Of a DNA stretch of 64,000 bases, positions 44,249 to 53,807 are shown in pieces. The notes beneath the pieces are model-generated. The model was given only the letters and a program-made list of their open reading frames with translations, was not told the DNA's origin and did not search any database. The position numbers were made by a program, and so were the translations under genes. The number at the start of each line of letters is the position of its first letter. Positions within the stretch are counted from its first letter, which is position 1. Origin of the DNA: Thermopolyspora flexuosa (GTDB taxonomy: Bacteria; Actinomycetota; Actinomycetes; Streptosporangiales; Streptosporangiaceae); contig NZ_VFPQ01000001.1 of NCBI RefSeq assembly GCF_006716785.1, positions 4,278,001 to 4,342,000 on the forward strand. The letters run 5' to 3'.

Positions 44249-45379
44249 TTACTCCCTTTCGTCGATCGGCACCCACTTGCGATCGCGCTCGCCGACGTAC
44301 TCGCTGTCCGGCCGGATCAGGCGGTTGTCGGCGTGCTGCTCGATCACGTGTGCGGTCCATCCCGACATCCGGCTGACGGAGAACACCGGGGTGAACAGGT
44401 CCGTCGGAATGCCGAGATAGTGGTAGACGGTCGCCGCGTAGAAGTCCACGTTCGGATAGAGGCCCTTCTCCGCGTGGACGACCTCTTCCATCTCCCTCGA
44501 CATCCGATAGTAGGTGTCGTCGCCGGATGCCTCGGCCAGTTCGCGCGACATCTCGCGCAGATGTGTGGCCCGCGGGTCCTCGGTCCGGTACACCCGGTGG
44601 CCGAAGCCCATGATCTTCTCGCCCGCGGCGAGCTTGGCGCGTACCGCCTCGGCGACCTTGCCGCCCTCGGCCCGGATCGCCTCCAGCGTCCGCATCACCC
44701 GCTCGTTCGCGCCGCCGTGCAGCGGGCCCTTGAGCGTGCCGATCGCCGCGACGATCGCCGAGTGCATGTCGGACAGCGTGGCCGCGCACACCCGGGCGGC
44801 GAACGTCGAGGCGTTCATCGTGTGGTCGGCGTGCAGCACCAGGCAGGTGTCGAAGATCTCGACGTGCCGCGGCTCCGGCCTGCGGCCGGTGATCTGGAGC
44901 AGGAAGTTCCCGGCGATGCCCAGCTCGGGGTCGGGGTCGGGAGCCTTCCCGCCGGTCCGCGCCGCGTGGTAGCGGGCGACGAGGATCGGCTGCTGCGCGA
45001 CCAGCCGCGCCGCCTTGCGCCGGTTGGCCTCGAGCGAGTTGTCGTCCTTGTCGGGATCGTCCGCCCCGGCGAGGGAGACGAGGGTGCGCAACGCCTCCAT
45101 CGGGGCCTGGCGCTCCGCCACGTCGGGGAGGTGCCTCTCCACGAGCGCCCCGAGGGTGCGCCCCCGGGCCAGCTCCTCGCCGTACTCCTGCAGTTGCCGG
45201 CGCGTCGGCAGCGTCCCGCACTGCAGCAGGTAGGCGATCTCCTCGAACGTGGTGCGCCCGGCCAGGTCGTGGATGTCGTATCCGCGGTAGAACAGGCGAC
45301 CGGCCTTGCCGTCGATGTCGCTCAGCGCTGTGGACGCGGCCACGACATCGGCGAGACCCTTGGAAAATTTGTCCGCCAT
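44249..45379 (-). CDS. Citrate synthase (2-methylcitrate/citrate type)
   Basis: 376 residues from ATG 45379, with AGGAAA upstream. Catalytic residues are in LHADHTMNAST (His), FGHRVY (His) and the Asp in DFYAATVYHYLG. GPLHGGANERVM is the usual core. Condenses oxaloacetate with acetyl-CoA. Length near 376 is the short, Gram-positive type, which can include methylcitrate synthases; the sequence alone does not separate them. DUF3017 follows immediately. Confidence 0.93.
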   Translation of the reverse strand: MADKFSKGLADVVAASTALSDIDGKAGRLFYRGYDIHDLAGRTTFEEIAYLLQCGTLPTRRQLQEYGEELARGRTLGALVERHLPDVAERQAPMEALRTLVSLAGADDPDKDDNSLEANRRKAARLVAQQPILVARYHAARTGGKAPDPDPELGIAGNFLLQITGRRPEPRHVEIFDTCLVLHADHTMNASTFAARVCAATLSDMHSAIVAAIGTLKGPLHGGANERVMRTLEAIRAEGGKVAEAVRAKLAAGEKIMGFGHRVYRTEDPRATHLREMSRELAEASGDDTYYRMSREMEEVVHAEKGLYPNVDFYAATVYHYLGIPTDLFTPVFSVSRMSGWTAHVIEQHADNRLIRPDSEYVGERDRKWVPIDERE

Positions 45380-45481
45380 ACGTGTTTCCTCCGCTTAGCG
45401 TTGCGCCGAGTCTACCCGTGACCAGGCAAAATTCCTCGTTGCGGTCAAGACCAAATTTGTTCGGGATTCTGTTTTGGGAAA

Positions 45482-45500
45482 AGGCGATTCTCCATCGCCT
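45482..45500. promoter_or_regulatory. Small inverted repeat in the citrate synthase/FHA intergenic region
   Basis: Arms AGGCGAT and ATCGCCT around a TCTCC loop, in the middle of an AT-richer 180-base region between two divergent genes. A possible operator; not tested against other sites. Confidence 0.3.
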
Positions 45501-45560
45501 CGTTTGGGTAAGCCGGTGCTGTAGCGGAAGTAACGGCGGGCTACCTGGGGAGGAACTGCC

Positions 45561-46211
45561 GTGGAGGGGCCGTTCATACGCATCGAGGACACCGGAGAGG
45601 TGGCCCCGCTGCGCCCCGAGATCACGACTGTCGGACGTGGCCGCGGAGTCGACATCCGCCTGCGGGACCCGAGCGTGTCCCGGCTGCACGCCGAGTTCGT
45701 CCGGCGGGGACCCTACGTGTACGTCGTTGACCTGGGCCTGTCCCGGAACGGCACACGGGTGAACGGCAGGCCGATCGCCCGAAGGGTCCTCGACGACGGC
45801 GACGTCATCTCGTTCGGCGCCGCGCGCTGCCGGATCGGCGGCATACCACGCGAGGATCTCGAGCCGGAGGTCGAGCTGCGGCGCGCCGCCGCGCCCGAGC
45901 TCACCCGGCGGGAGATCGACGTGCTCACGTCGCTGTGCCGGCCCGCGCTGTCGGACGAGGCGTTCGTGTCTCCGGCGACGGCGCGCGAGATCGCCGACGA
46001 CCTCGTGGTCACCGAGGCGGCGGTGAAGCAGCACCTGCTGCGGCTGTACCAGAAGTTCCGCATCCCCGAGGGCAGCAACCGGCGCACCCGGCTGGCCAAC
46101 GAGGTGGTCGCGCTCGGGCTGGTACGGCCCACGCCGGTCGTGCCGCAGCAGCGGGGCAACCCGCCGGCGAACGATCCGCCGCCGCGGGTGGTGAACCGCC
46201 GGGCGAGCTGA
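45561..46211 (+). CDS. FHA-domain protein with C-terminal DNA-binding (LuxR-like) helix-turn-helix
   Basis: 216 residues from GTG 45561, with GGGGAGGA upstream. FHA domain at about 20-90: TVGRGRGVDIRLRDPSVSRLHAEFV, then RNGTRVNG. The second part (about 112-180) reads ELTRREIDVLTSLC ... TAREIADDLVVTEAAVKQHLLRLYQKF, which resembles a LuxR/GerE-type HTH. FHA domains bind phosphothreonine, so the protein may link a Ser/Thr kinase to transcription. Divergent from citrate synthase; the soluble kinase is about 4 kb away in the same metabolic block. No export signal. Confidence 0.8.
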   Translation: MEGPFIRIEDTGEVAPLRPEITTVGRGRGVDIRLRDPSVSRLHAEFVRRGPYVYVVDLGLSRNGTRVNGRPIARRVLDDGDVISFGAARCRIGGIPREDLEPEVELRRAAAPELTRREIDVLTSLCRPALSDEAFVSPATAREIADDLVVTEAAVKQHLLRLYQKFRIPEGSNRRTRLANEVVALGLVRPTPVVPQQRGNPPANDPPPRVVNRRAS

Positions 46212-46223
46212 GGCCGGACGTCG

Positions 46224-47078
46224 TCAGGAGGCGGCCGCGCGCTCGGCCGCCTCGACGACGTTGGTGAGCAGCATCGCCCGGGTCATCGGGCCCACGCCGC
46301 CCGGGTTCGGCGCGAAGAAGCCCGCGACCTCGCGGACCTCGGGCGCCACGTCGCCGACGATGCGTCCGTCGACGCGGGAGACGCCCACGTCGAGCACGGC
46401 GGCGCCGGGCCGGATCATGTCGGGGGTGATGAGGTGCGGAGAGCCCGCCGCGGCGACGACGATGTCGGCCCGGCGGGTGTGCGCCGCCAGGTCGCGGGTG
46501 CCGGTGTGGCACATCGTGACCGTCGCGTTCTCGCTGCGCCGGGTGAGCAGCAGGCCGAGCGCCCGCCCGGCGGTGAGGCCGCGGCCGACCACGACCGCCT
46601 CGGCGCCGTCGAGCGGCACGTCGTACTCGCGCAGCAGGGCGACGATGCCCCGCGGGGTGCACGGCAGGGGGGCGTCGACGGTGTGCACGAGCCGGCCGAG
46701 GTTGACGGGGTGGAGGCCGTCGGCGTCCTTGGCCGGGTCGATGCGCTCCAGCAGCGGCCGCGCGTCCAGGTGGGACGGGAGCGGGAGCTGGATGAGGTAG
46801 CCGGTGCACGCCGGGTCGGCGTTGAGCCGGTCGATCGCCTCCTCGACGTCGGCCTGGCTCGCGTCGGCGGGCAGCTCCACCCGGATCGAGGCGATGCCCA
46901 CCTCGGCGCAGTCGCGGTGCTTGCCGGCCACGTACGCCTGGCTGCCGGGGTCGTCACCCACGAGGATGGTGCCGAGGCCCGGCCGCAGGCCGCGCTCGGC
47001 GAGCGCCGCGACCCGGGCGGTGAGGTCTGCCTTGATCTTCGCGGCGGTGGCCTTGCCGTCGAGAATGCGCGCGGTCAT
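46224..47078 (-). CDS. folD: Methylenetetrahydrofolate dehydrogenase/cyclohydrolase
   Basis: 284 residues from ATG 47078 ([19 protein letters not shown]). Tyr-containing site [17 protein letters not shown] with the catalytic Lys, [30 protein letters not shown] for NADP, and [15 protein letters not shown]. Makes 10-formyl-tetrahydrofolate, the one-carbon donor used by PurN and PurH encoded just upstream on the same strand. Converges with the FHA gene, 12 bases apart. Confidence 0.96.
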   Translation of the reverse strand: MTARILDGKATAAKIKADLTARVAALAERGLRPGLGTILVGDDPGSQAYVAGKHRDCAEVGIASIRVELPADASQADVEEAIDRLNADPACTGYLIQLPLPSHLDARPLLERIDPAKDADGLHPVNLGRLVHTVDAPLPCTPRGIVALLREYDVPLDGAEAVVVGRGLTAGRALGLLLTRRSENATVTMCHTGTRDLAAHTRRADIVVAAAGSPHLITPDMIRPGAAVLDVGVSRVDGRIVGDVAPEVREVAGFFAPNPGGVGPMTRAMLLTNVVEAAERAAAS

Positions 47079-47199
47079 GACTCGTCATCCTGCCATGCTC
47101 GGTGGGCGGCGGCCGGCAACCGGCCGTCCGCCGCCGGTAAACGGATTCACGAACGTGCCGCCGTGCCCCGCCGGGCGACGGCCCCCGGCCGCGGGCGGA

Positions 47200-47394
47200 T
47201 CAGCCGTCGGCGTTCTCGCCCCGCGGCGTCATGCCGCCCTCGCGCCGCTCCAGCAGCCGGCGGGTGGCGGGGATGTACTCCACGGCCACCCAGCCGACGT
47301 ACGCGGAGGCCACGGCGAGGATGAGCAGCGGGATCGGGCTGCTCCAGAATCCGTCGCCGAGCACGAACGACAGCAGCGGGTTGGTCAGGGACAT
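47200..47394 (-). CDS. Small single-helix membrane protein
   Basis: 64 residues from ATG 47394. One helix (PIPLLILAVASAYVGWVAVEY), then a basic cytosolic tail IPATRRLLERREGG. Same strand and between purH and folD. Unrecognised; ribosome site GGAGCC is modest. Coding is supported by a clean membrane topology and a good fit in the gap. Confidence 0.55.
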   Translation of the reverse strand: MSLTNPLLSFVLGDGFWSSPIPLLILAVASAYVGWVAVEYIPATRRLLERREGGMTPRGENADG

Positions 47395-47484
47395 GAAAGG
47401 CTCCGGGTCCGGGGACGGGACGAGGGAGGGGACCCGAAAAGGTTAACCGGTCACTGACTCACTTTTTGCCACAAACCGTAAGGA

Positions 47485-49032
47485 TCAGTGGAAGAAGTGA
47501 CGCGTGCCGGTGAAGTAGAGCGAGATTCCGGCCGCCTCGCAGGCCGCGATCACGTCCTCGTCGCGGACCGACCCGCCCGGCTGCACGATCGCCTTCACCC
47601 CGGCCTCGGCGAGCACCTTCGGCCCGTCGTCGAACGGGAAGAACGCGTCGGACGCGGCCACCGAGCCCGCGGCCCGGTCCCCGGCCCGGGACACCGCGAG
47701 CCGCGCCGAGTCCACCCGGTTCACCTGTCCCATGCCCACGCCCACGGTCGCGCCGCCGGAGGCGAGCACGATCGCGTTCGACTTCACCGCGCGGCACGCC
47801 CGCCAGGCGAAGGCGAGGTCGGCGAGGGTCCGCTCGTCGGCGGCCGGGCCGGCGCGCAGCTCCCAGTTCGCCGGGTCGTCGCCCGGCGCGTCGATGCGGT
47901 CGGCCTGCTGCACGAGCAGCCCGCCGTCGATCCGGCGGAACTCGACGGCGTTCGCCGGCGGCTCCGGGCAGACCAGCAGCCGGATGTTCTTCTTCTCGCG
48001 CAGCACCTCCACCGCCTCGGGGGCGAAGGCGGGCGCGACCACGACCTCGGTGAAGATCGGCGCGATCTGCCGGGCGAGCTCCACGGTGACCTCCCGGTTC
48101 ACCGCGATCACGCCGCCGAACGCGGACACCGGGTCGCAGGCGTGCGCCTTGCGGTGCGCCTCGGCGATATCCGCGCCGATCGCGATGCCGCACGGGTTGG
48201 CGTGCTTGATGATCGCCACGCACGGCTCGGCGAAGTCCCACGCGGCCCGCCAGGCGGCGTCCGCGTCCACGTAGTTGTTGTAGGACATCTCCTTGCCGTG
48301 CAGCTGCTCGGCGTTCGCCAGCCCGCCGGAGCCCTCGGTGTAGAGCGCCGCGCCCTGGTGCGGGTTCTCGCCGTACCGCAGCACGGCCTTGCGCCGCCAG
48401 GCGGCGGCGCGGAACCGCGGCCAGGCCACGTCGTCGTCCGGGGCGTACGTCTCGGCGAACCACGAGGCCACCGCGATGTCGTACGACGCGGTGTGGGCGT
48501 ACGCCTCGGCCGCGAGCCGCCGCCGCTCCTCGAGCGTGAACCCGCCCTCGGCGAGCGCGCGGATCACGTCGGGGTACCGCGCCGGCGAGGTCACCACCGC
48601 GACGTTCACGTGGTTCTTCGCCGCGGCCCGCAGGATCGCCGGGCCGCCGATGTCGATCTGCTCCACGCACTCGGCGGGCGACGCGCCCGACGCCACGGTC
48701 TGCGCGAACGGGTAGAGGTTGCCCACGACGAGCTGGAACGGCTCGATCTCCAGCTCCTCGAGCTGCTTGGCGTGGCTCGGGTTGGTGAGGTCACCGAGCA
48801 GGCCGGCGTGCACCCGCGGGTGGAGGGTCTTGACCCGGCCGTCGAGGCACTCGGGGAAGTTGGTGAGCGACTCGACCGGGGTGACCGGCACGCCCCAGGA
48901 GGCGATCGCCGCGGCCGTGCCACCGGTGGATACGATCTCCACGTTCGCCGCGTCGAGGGCGCGGGCAAGCTCCTCGAGACCGGACTTGTCGTAAACCGTG
49001 ATCAACGCGCGCCTGATCGCGATCCGGGTCAA
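47485..49032 (-). CDS. purH: Bifunctional AICAR formyltransferase / IMP cyclohydrolase
   Basis: 515 residues from TTG 49032, chosen for GGAAGG seven bases before it and the usual start [21 protein letters not shown]; the frame is open much further but overlaps purN. N-terminal IMP cyclohydrolase (MGS fold, about 1-195) with STGGTA and [14 protein letters not shown]-terminal AICAR formyltransferase with [11 protein letters not shown] and the final [23 protein letters not shown]. The last two steps to IMP, using the folD product. purN lies 29 bases upstream. Confidence 0.96.
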   Translation of the reverse strand: MTRIAIRRALITVYDKSGLEELARALDAANVEIVSTGGTAAAIASWGVPVTPVESLTNFPECLDGRVKTLHPRVHAGLLGDLTNPSHAKQLEELEIEPFQLVVGNLYPFAQTVASGASPAECVEQIDIGGPAILRAAAKNHVNVAVVTSPARYPDVIRALAEGGFTLEERRRLAAEAYAHTASYDIAVASWFAETYAPDDDVAWPRFRAAAWRRKAVLRYGENPHQGAALYTEGSGGLANAEQLHGKEMSYNNYVDADAAWRAAWDFAEPCVAIIKHANPCGIAIGADIAEAHRKAHACDPVSAFGGVIAVNREVTVELARQIAPIFTEVVVAPAFAPEAVEVLREKKNIRLLVCPEPPANAVEFRRIDGGLLVQQADRIDAPGDDPANWELRAGPAADERTLADLAFAWRACRAVKSNAIVLASGGATVGVGMGQVNRVDSARLAVSRAGDRAAGSVAASDAFFPFDDGPKVLAEAGVKAIVQPGGSVRDEDVIAACEAAGISLYFTGTRHFFH

Positions 49033-49061
49033 ATGTGCGTCCTTCCACGTGTGCCGGTGTG

Positions 49062-49715
49062 TCACCGGCGGCCAGCACCGATCGAAACTATACGGCCGGT
49101 GACCGTCCAGCCCTCGCGCACCATGCGTCCCACGACGTCGACGAGCAGCCGCCGCTCCACGGTCTTGATCCGCTCGTGCAGCGAGTGCTCGTCGTCGCCC
49201 GGCTCGACCCGCACCGGCTCCTGCGCGATCACCGGCCCGGTGTCCACCCCGGCGTCCACCAGGTGCACGGTGCAGCCGGTCACCCGCACCCCGTAGGCGA
49301 GGGCGTCCCGCACCGCGTGCGCGCCCGGGAACGCGGGCAGCAGCGCCGGGTGGGTGTTGACGACGGTGAACTTCCCCAGCACGCGCGGGCCGAGGATCTT
49401 CATGAAGCCCGCCGAGACCACCAGGTCCGGCTCGTGCTCGGCGATCCGTGCGGCGAGCGCCTCGTCCCACGCCTCCCGGGTGGGGTGGTCACCGACCCGC
49501 TCGACGAAGGTCGGCACCCCGGCGCGGCGGGCGCGCTCCAGGCCCGCGATGCCGTCCCGGTCCGCGCCGACCGCCACCACGCGCGCGCCGTACGATTCGT
49601 CGTCTGCCGCATCGAGCAGGGCCTGTAGGTTGGTTCCAGAACCCGAGACCAGCACGACGAGCCGGGCGGCCCGCCGGGCGGGCCCCGTGGCGGCGGCACG
49701 AGGCGAGGATGACAG
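49062..49715 (-). CDS. purN: Phosphoribosylglycinamide formyltransferase
   Basis: About 217 residues if read from CTG 49715. Motifs: [13 protein letters not shown], catalytic [18 protein letters not shown] with Asn-His, and the Asp in [18 protein letters not shown]. No ATG, GTG or TTG lies in frame between the motif start (GTG in [10 protein letters not shown]) and a point far upstream inside the divergent gene. AAAGGAG stands seven bases before the CTG, and the resulting Ala/Pro-rich start resembles Streptomyces PurN. The start is therefore probable but unusual. Adds a formyl group to GAR in purine synthesis. Confidence 0.85.
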   Translation of the reverse strand: MSSSPRAAATGPARRAARLVVLVSGSGTNLQALLDAADDESYGARVVAVGADRDGIAGLERARRAGVPTFVERVGDHPTREAWDEALAARIAEHEPDLVVSAGFMKILGPRVLGKFTVVNTHPALLPAFPGAHAVRDALAYGVRVTGCTVHLVDAGVDTGPVIAQEPVRVEPGDDEHSLHERIKTVERRLLVDVVGRMVREGWTVTGRIVSIGAGRR

Positions 49716-49863
49716 CTCCGAGCTCCTTTCGCTCTCCGGGAGGGGTACGGCCCGGCGCGCGGGGCAGGTGTCCCCGCACGCCCCGGCCCGGCTCCCGGGC
49801 CGACGCTGCCAGCGTATCGGCCCGCCTGCCCGGCTCCGACGGCCAGGGCATGAAGGAGGCCAT

Positions 49864-50295
49864 GTGACGACCCCCTCACCCACGCCCCAGCGGACCCCGC
49901 GGCAGAGCATCGTCGACACCAGCGGTGGGCGCGCGCTGCTCATCGCGCTCGCCGGTCTCGCGATGGCGATGCTCATTCCCCTGGTCGGCCTGGTGTTCAC
50001 GCTGTTCGCGCTCGGCGTGTCGCTGCGCACCACGCTCGAGCTGCGCCGGGCCAGGGAGCGGATCGGGGCCGCGGTCGCGGGCGTGGCCATCTCGGCGTTC
50101 TCGCTGCTGTTCGCGGGCGGCGCCGCGTTCGTGCAGCTCTACCTCGCCGAGGAGCTCGCCGCCTACTACAACTGCAAGAAGGGCGCGGGCACGTTGAGCG
50201 CCCAGCAGCACTGCGTGGACGAGCTCGAGCGGGCGATCGAGCGCCGCATCCCGGTGCTGGAGCCGGGTCAGTTCGAGCTGCCGTTCGCGCCCTGA
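49864..50295 (+). CDS. Small two-helix membrane protein
   Basis: 143 residues from GTG 49864, with a perfect AAGGAGG upstream. Pro/Thr-rich start, then helices LLIALAGLAMAMLIPLVGLVFTL and AAVAGVAISAFSLLFAGGAAFVQ, then an acidic outside or cytosolic tail with two Cys (YYNCKKG, QHCVDEL). DUF4190-like in look but not assigned. Its end overlaps the convergent GT-C gene by 28 bases. Confidence 0.75.
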   Translation: MTTPSPTPQRTPRQSIVDTSGGRALLIALAGLAMAMLIPLVGLVFTLFALGVSLRTTLELRRARERIGAAVAGVAISAFSLLFAGGAAFVQLYLAEELAAYYNCKKGAGTLSAQQHCVDELERAIERRIPVLEPGQFELPFAP

Positions 50296-51773
50296 CGGGC
50301 GTAGGCGCGCCCGCCCGGCAGCCGCAGCCGCGTCCAGCCCTCCGGCGCCCGCCCGGCGGTCTCCCGGGTGACGAGCACGACCCGCTCGCCGGTGGCGAGC
50401 GCCCGCCGTACCTCCTCGTCGCCCGGCCGCGGGTCGTCGCCGGTGCGCACCGAGCGGCAGCCGGTGAGGTAGCCGAGCTGGATCGCGCCCCGCCCGACGA
50501 TCGCGCAGGGCGGCCGCACGCCCTGGGCGAGCAGCGCGTCCGCCTGCGCCCGCTGCGCGGCGAAGATCGGCTCCACCCGGCCGACCACCCGGTCGAGCGA
50601 GGACTTCTGGCCGTAGACGTGCACGGCGAGCGCGGCGAGGAGCGCCGCGATCGCGGGCACCCGGGTGAGCCGGGACAGCGGCAGCCGGACCAGGGCGGCC
50701 CCGGCGCAGACCGCCAGCAGCGCGTAGGCGGGCTGCAGGAACCGGGGGTTGGCGTAGTCGAACAGCGTCAGGTACGGCAGCGCGAACGTGACCGCGCACG
50801 CCAGCGTGAGGGTGAGCACGGGCCGGGCCGCCTCGGCGAGCACGAACGCCGCGGCGACGAGCACCGGCAGCGTGAACCACCAGGACACCTCGAGCCAGTG
50901 CAGGTCGGAGCAGACGCTCGGCGGGCGGCACAGCAGGGCCGGGCCGTCCACCGCCTCCAGGTGCCGCAGCAGGATGAAGCCGAACCGCGCCTCGTTCACC
51001 TCCGCGCCCGCGCGCAGCCGGGTGATCGGGTCGCCGAACCGCGCGAACGCCTCGGCCACCCACACCGTCCAGCCCACCGCGAGCCCGCCCGCGGCCGCGC
51101 CGAGCAGCGCGGGCCCGCGCGGCGCCCGCCGTACCGCCCGGACCACGCCGGCGACGAGCAGCGGCAGCGCCGCCGCGGCCGCGTCGGCGGGCCGCAGCAG
51201 CGAGGCCGCGGCGAGGGCGACCGCGACGCCGGCGAGCGGCCCGGTACGGCCCGGCTCGCGCAGCGCGCGGCAGAACCAGCCGACCGCGGCGACGAGCGCG
51301 AACGCCAGCCACAGGTTCGGGTAGGCCATCGCGCCGTAGAGCACGGTGCTCCACAGCGTGGCGAGCAGCCCGGCCGCGAGCGGCACGGCGTACGCGGAGA
51401 CCACCGCGGGCCGCTCCCCCAGGCGGTCGCGCCCGGGCTCAGGCGGGCCTGCGGCCACCGGGCCGAACAGGCCGAGCCAGGGGCGGAACGCGGCGTACAG
51501 GCAGACCCCGGCGAGCACCGCCAGGTAGCAGCGGATCACCGGGATCGACTGGGTCAGCGCGGCGACCGGGGCGAGGAGGAGCGGCATGCCCCAGGCGCGT
51601 GGGGCCGACATCGGCACCGCGGGCACGCCCGGCCGCACCTGACTGGCGTAAACCACCTCATCCCAGTTGAACGCCACCAAGGACGGCACCTGGGACAGGG
51701 CGGCACAGCCGTACAGGACCGCGACGACGATCAGCAATCCGTGCGGAGACGTCAAACGTCGCAACAGGCGCAT
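50268..51773 (-). CDS. Polytopic membrane protein, GT-C glycosyltransferase-like
   Basis: 501 residues from ATG 51773 (MRLLRRLTSPHGLLIVVAV). About ten to eleven helices. NWDEVVYASQVRPGV in the first outer loop has the acidic pair expected for the catalytic site of lipid-sugar-using GT-C enzymes, followed by AWGMPLLLAPVAAL. The C-terminal 120 residues form a soluble domain. A role in moving mannose or another sugar to lipid or protein outside the membrane is likely, but the exact family is not recognised. It shares its 3' end with the convergent gene. Confidence 0.65.
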   Translation of the reverse strand: MRLLRRLTSPHGLLIVVAVLYGCAALSQVPSLVAFNWDEVVYASQVRPGVPAVPMSAPRAWGMPLLLAPVAALTQSIPVIRCYLAVLAGVCLYAAFRPWLGLFGPVAAGPPEPGRDRLGERPAVVSAYAVPLAAGLLATLWSTVLYGAMAYPNLWLAFALVAAVGWFCRALREPGRTGPLAGVAVALAAASLLRPADAAAAALPLLVAGVVRAVRRAPRGPALLGAAAGGLAVGWTVWVAEAFARFGDPITRLRAGAEVNEARFGFILLRHLEAVDGPALLCRPPSVCSDLHWLEVSWWFTLPVLVAAAFVLAEAARPVLTLTLACAVTFALPYLTLFDYANPRFLQPAYALLAVCAGAALVRLPLSRLTRVPAIAALLAALAVHVYGQKSSLDRVVGRVEPIFAAQRAQADALLAQGVRPPCAIVGRGAIQLGYLTGCRSVRTGDDPRPGDEEVRRALATGERVVLVTRETAGRAPEGWTRLRLPGGRAYARQGANGSSN

Positions 51774-51925
51774 GCCACTGCGGCACGCTAGCGAACGCCG
51801 CCGCCACCGCGGGCGGAAACCGCGAGAAACGGATCTTTGTCATGCCCGCGCGCGCCCAGGCGGCACGGCGCGTGAAAGGTTCACGCCCGCGCCCGCGGTA
51901 CGGCCCGGCCGCGGCGGCCGGGCGC

Positions 51926-53614
51926 TCAGTCGCGGTCCCAGGCGTACGGGTCCATGTAGATCACGTGTCCGCCGCGGTCGTCGGTCTCGTCCACGATGTC
52001 CCGGCGCGGCGTGGGCCGGGGCGCGGGCTCGGCCTTCTCGGCCCGCCTGCGCCGCGGGATGCCGGGCAGCCGGCGCGGCCGCCTGGCGGGGCCGTCCGCG
52101 GGCGTCACGTCGCCGAAGGCGCCCGCCGCGGCGTCCTCGTCGGCCCGGCCCGCGCGGCGCTTCGGCAGCGGCTGGGTCTCGCACTCGGTGGCGTCGAGCC
52201 AGTGGCCGGGCAGCGGCCGGGACGGCTCGCGCCGCCGGAACAGCCTGGCGAGCGGGCGGGTCCGGCCGTCGGAGGGCTCCACCGGCTCGGCGGGGGCCCG
52301 CACGGCCGCGACCGCCTTCGGCGCGGCGGCGGGCTCGGCGGCGGACACCGCGGCGCTGCGGCGCATCAGCCACCAGTTCGCCACGCCCGCGCTGATGCCC
52401 GCGGCGATGCCCACCTCGAGCGTCACCGAGAACGCCACCTCCCACGGCGACGGGCCGACCGCGGCGAGCCGGTTGCCGCCGAGCGGGCCGCCGGAGAGCG
52501 CGGCGAGCACGCCGGAGGCCGCCCCGGCGCACAGCCCGCAGACGAAGCCCCACATCGGCGCCGCCTCCGGGGTGGGCGTGGGCGCGATGCGCACCACCAC
52601 GACCCCGGCGACCGCGCCGGCGAGGAACGGGATCGCCACCACCCCCATCGCCCAGACCGGCGCGCCGCCCGGCTCGGGCAGCGCGCCGAGCAGCGGCAGG
52701 GTGGGGATCTGGCCCAGCCTCACGCCGGTGGGGGCGACCAGGGTGCCGGTGCCGATGGCGAAGCCCGGGCCGGCGATGTAGGCCATGCCCCACACCACGG
52801 CGTTGACCAGGTACAGCACCTCGACGATGAGCAGCAGCACGCCGCCGATCAGCCCCGGGCCGAGCAGGTCGGTCAGGCGCCTGATCTCGTCGAGGCTCAC
52901 CACGATCGCGCCGACCACGAGCACGAGCCCGGCGGCGAGCAGGATGGCCAGCGCCGCCGCGGTGCCCACCACGAGCGAGCGGGACCGCTCGGGCAGCAGC
53001 CGCAGCATCACCCGCCACGGGCCGATGGTGCGGGCCACGGCGAGCGAGCCCGCGACGAAGGCGAGCAGCAGGTGCCCGGCGAGCACCTCGGCGAGGAACG
53101 GCCGGGTGATCTCGTTCCGCGCCACCAGCGCGACCAGCCCGGCGAGCAGCGCGTACGGCGCGGCGAGCGAGATGCCGGCGCGCGCGATGAGCGCGAGCTG
53201 GGCCCGGCGGCGGGCGTTCTGCTTCTCCTTCGGGGTGCCCTTCGGCAGCCGGGCGGGCAGCCGTACCCGCAGGTCGGCGTCGCGGGCCATCCACAGCCCG
53301 GCCCGGTAGAGCAGCGCCGCCGGCATGATCATCAGGCCGAGCGGCAGCAGGCCGATCCGGCCGCCGCCGGGGATGGCGAACCCGGCGTGGTGCGCGGCCA
53401 GCCAGATCTGGCAGGCCGTGCGGAACACGCCCGGGATGCCCTCGCCGAGGGCGCCCTTGGGGTCGGCGATCCAGCCGAGCAGGGTGAGCGTGGTGAGCAC
53501 GGCGAGCCCGACCCCGAGCGTCCAGGCCGCCGCGAGCATGCCGGACACGGGGAGCGGCCGCCGTACCTCGTCACCGCCGGAGGCCGCCCGAAGCTGGTCG
53601 AGAAGGGCCGTCAC
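51926..53614 (-). CDS. PerM/DUF6350-like integral membrane protein
   Basis: 562 residues from GTG 53614 (VTALLDQLRAASG); the frame is open back to 53683. About ten helices. The first is MLAAAWTLGVGLAVLTTLTLLGW; loops are short, and the C-terminal 150 residues are charged and low-complexity (RRREPSRPLP ... DPYAWDRD). In M. tuberculosis perM (Rv0955) stands between sucCD and purN-purH, as this gene does, so orthology is likely by position as well as topology. PerM is linked to the divisome protein FtsB. The charged tail is not conserved in my recollection. Confidence 0.75.
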   Translation of the reverse strand: MTALLDQLRAASGGDEVRRPLPVSGMLAAAWTLGVGLAVLTTLTLLGWIADPKGALGEGIPGVFRTACQIWLAAHHAGFAIPGGGRIGLLPLGLMIMPAALLYRAGLWMARDADLRVRLPARLPKGTPKEKQNARRRAQLALIARAGISLAAPYALLAGLVALVARNEITRPFLAEVLAGHLLLAFVAGSLAVARTIGPWRVMLRLLPERSRSLVVGTAAALAILLAAGLVLVVGAIVVSLDEIRRLTDLLGPGLIGGVLLLIVEVLYLVNAVVWGMAYIAGPGFAIGTGTLVAPTGVRLGQIPTLPLLGALPEPGGAPVWAMGVVAIPFLAGAVAGVVVVRIAPTPTPEAAPMWGFVCGLCAGAASGVLAALSGGPLGGNRLAAVGPSPWEVAFSVTLEVGIAAGISAGVANWWLMRRSAAVSAAEPAAAPKAVAAVRAPAEPVEPSDGRTRPLARLFRRREPSRPLPGHWLDATECETQPLPKRRAGRADEDAAAGAFGDVTPADGPARRPRRLPGIPRRRRAEKAEPAPRPTPRRDIVDETDDRGGHVIYMDPYAWDRD

Positions 53615-53807
53615 GCCTTCGATGTTCTCAGGCCCCGGCGCTCCCGCGACGGCACCGCGCCGCGTGTCGCACCGTTTGTCCAACGGAATCCCTGCGGACG
53701 CCCATCCGCCGCCCTCCGCGATCCCCGCCGCCCGCCACGGACACCGGCCTCGCCTCCCGGTCGCCCCTCGCCCGCGTCAGCGCCGGGTAGATACCGCGCG
53801 CCCGGCG

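Noticed and set aside
48789-49470. Upstream extension of the purH frame to 49470
   Set aside because: It overlaps purN and lacks family similarity; a TTG at 49032 with a good ribosome site gives the normal PurH start.
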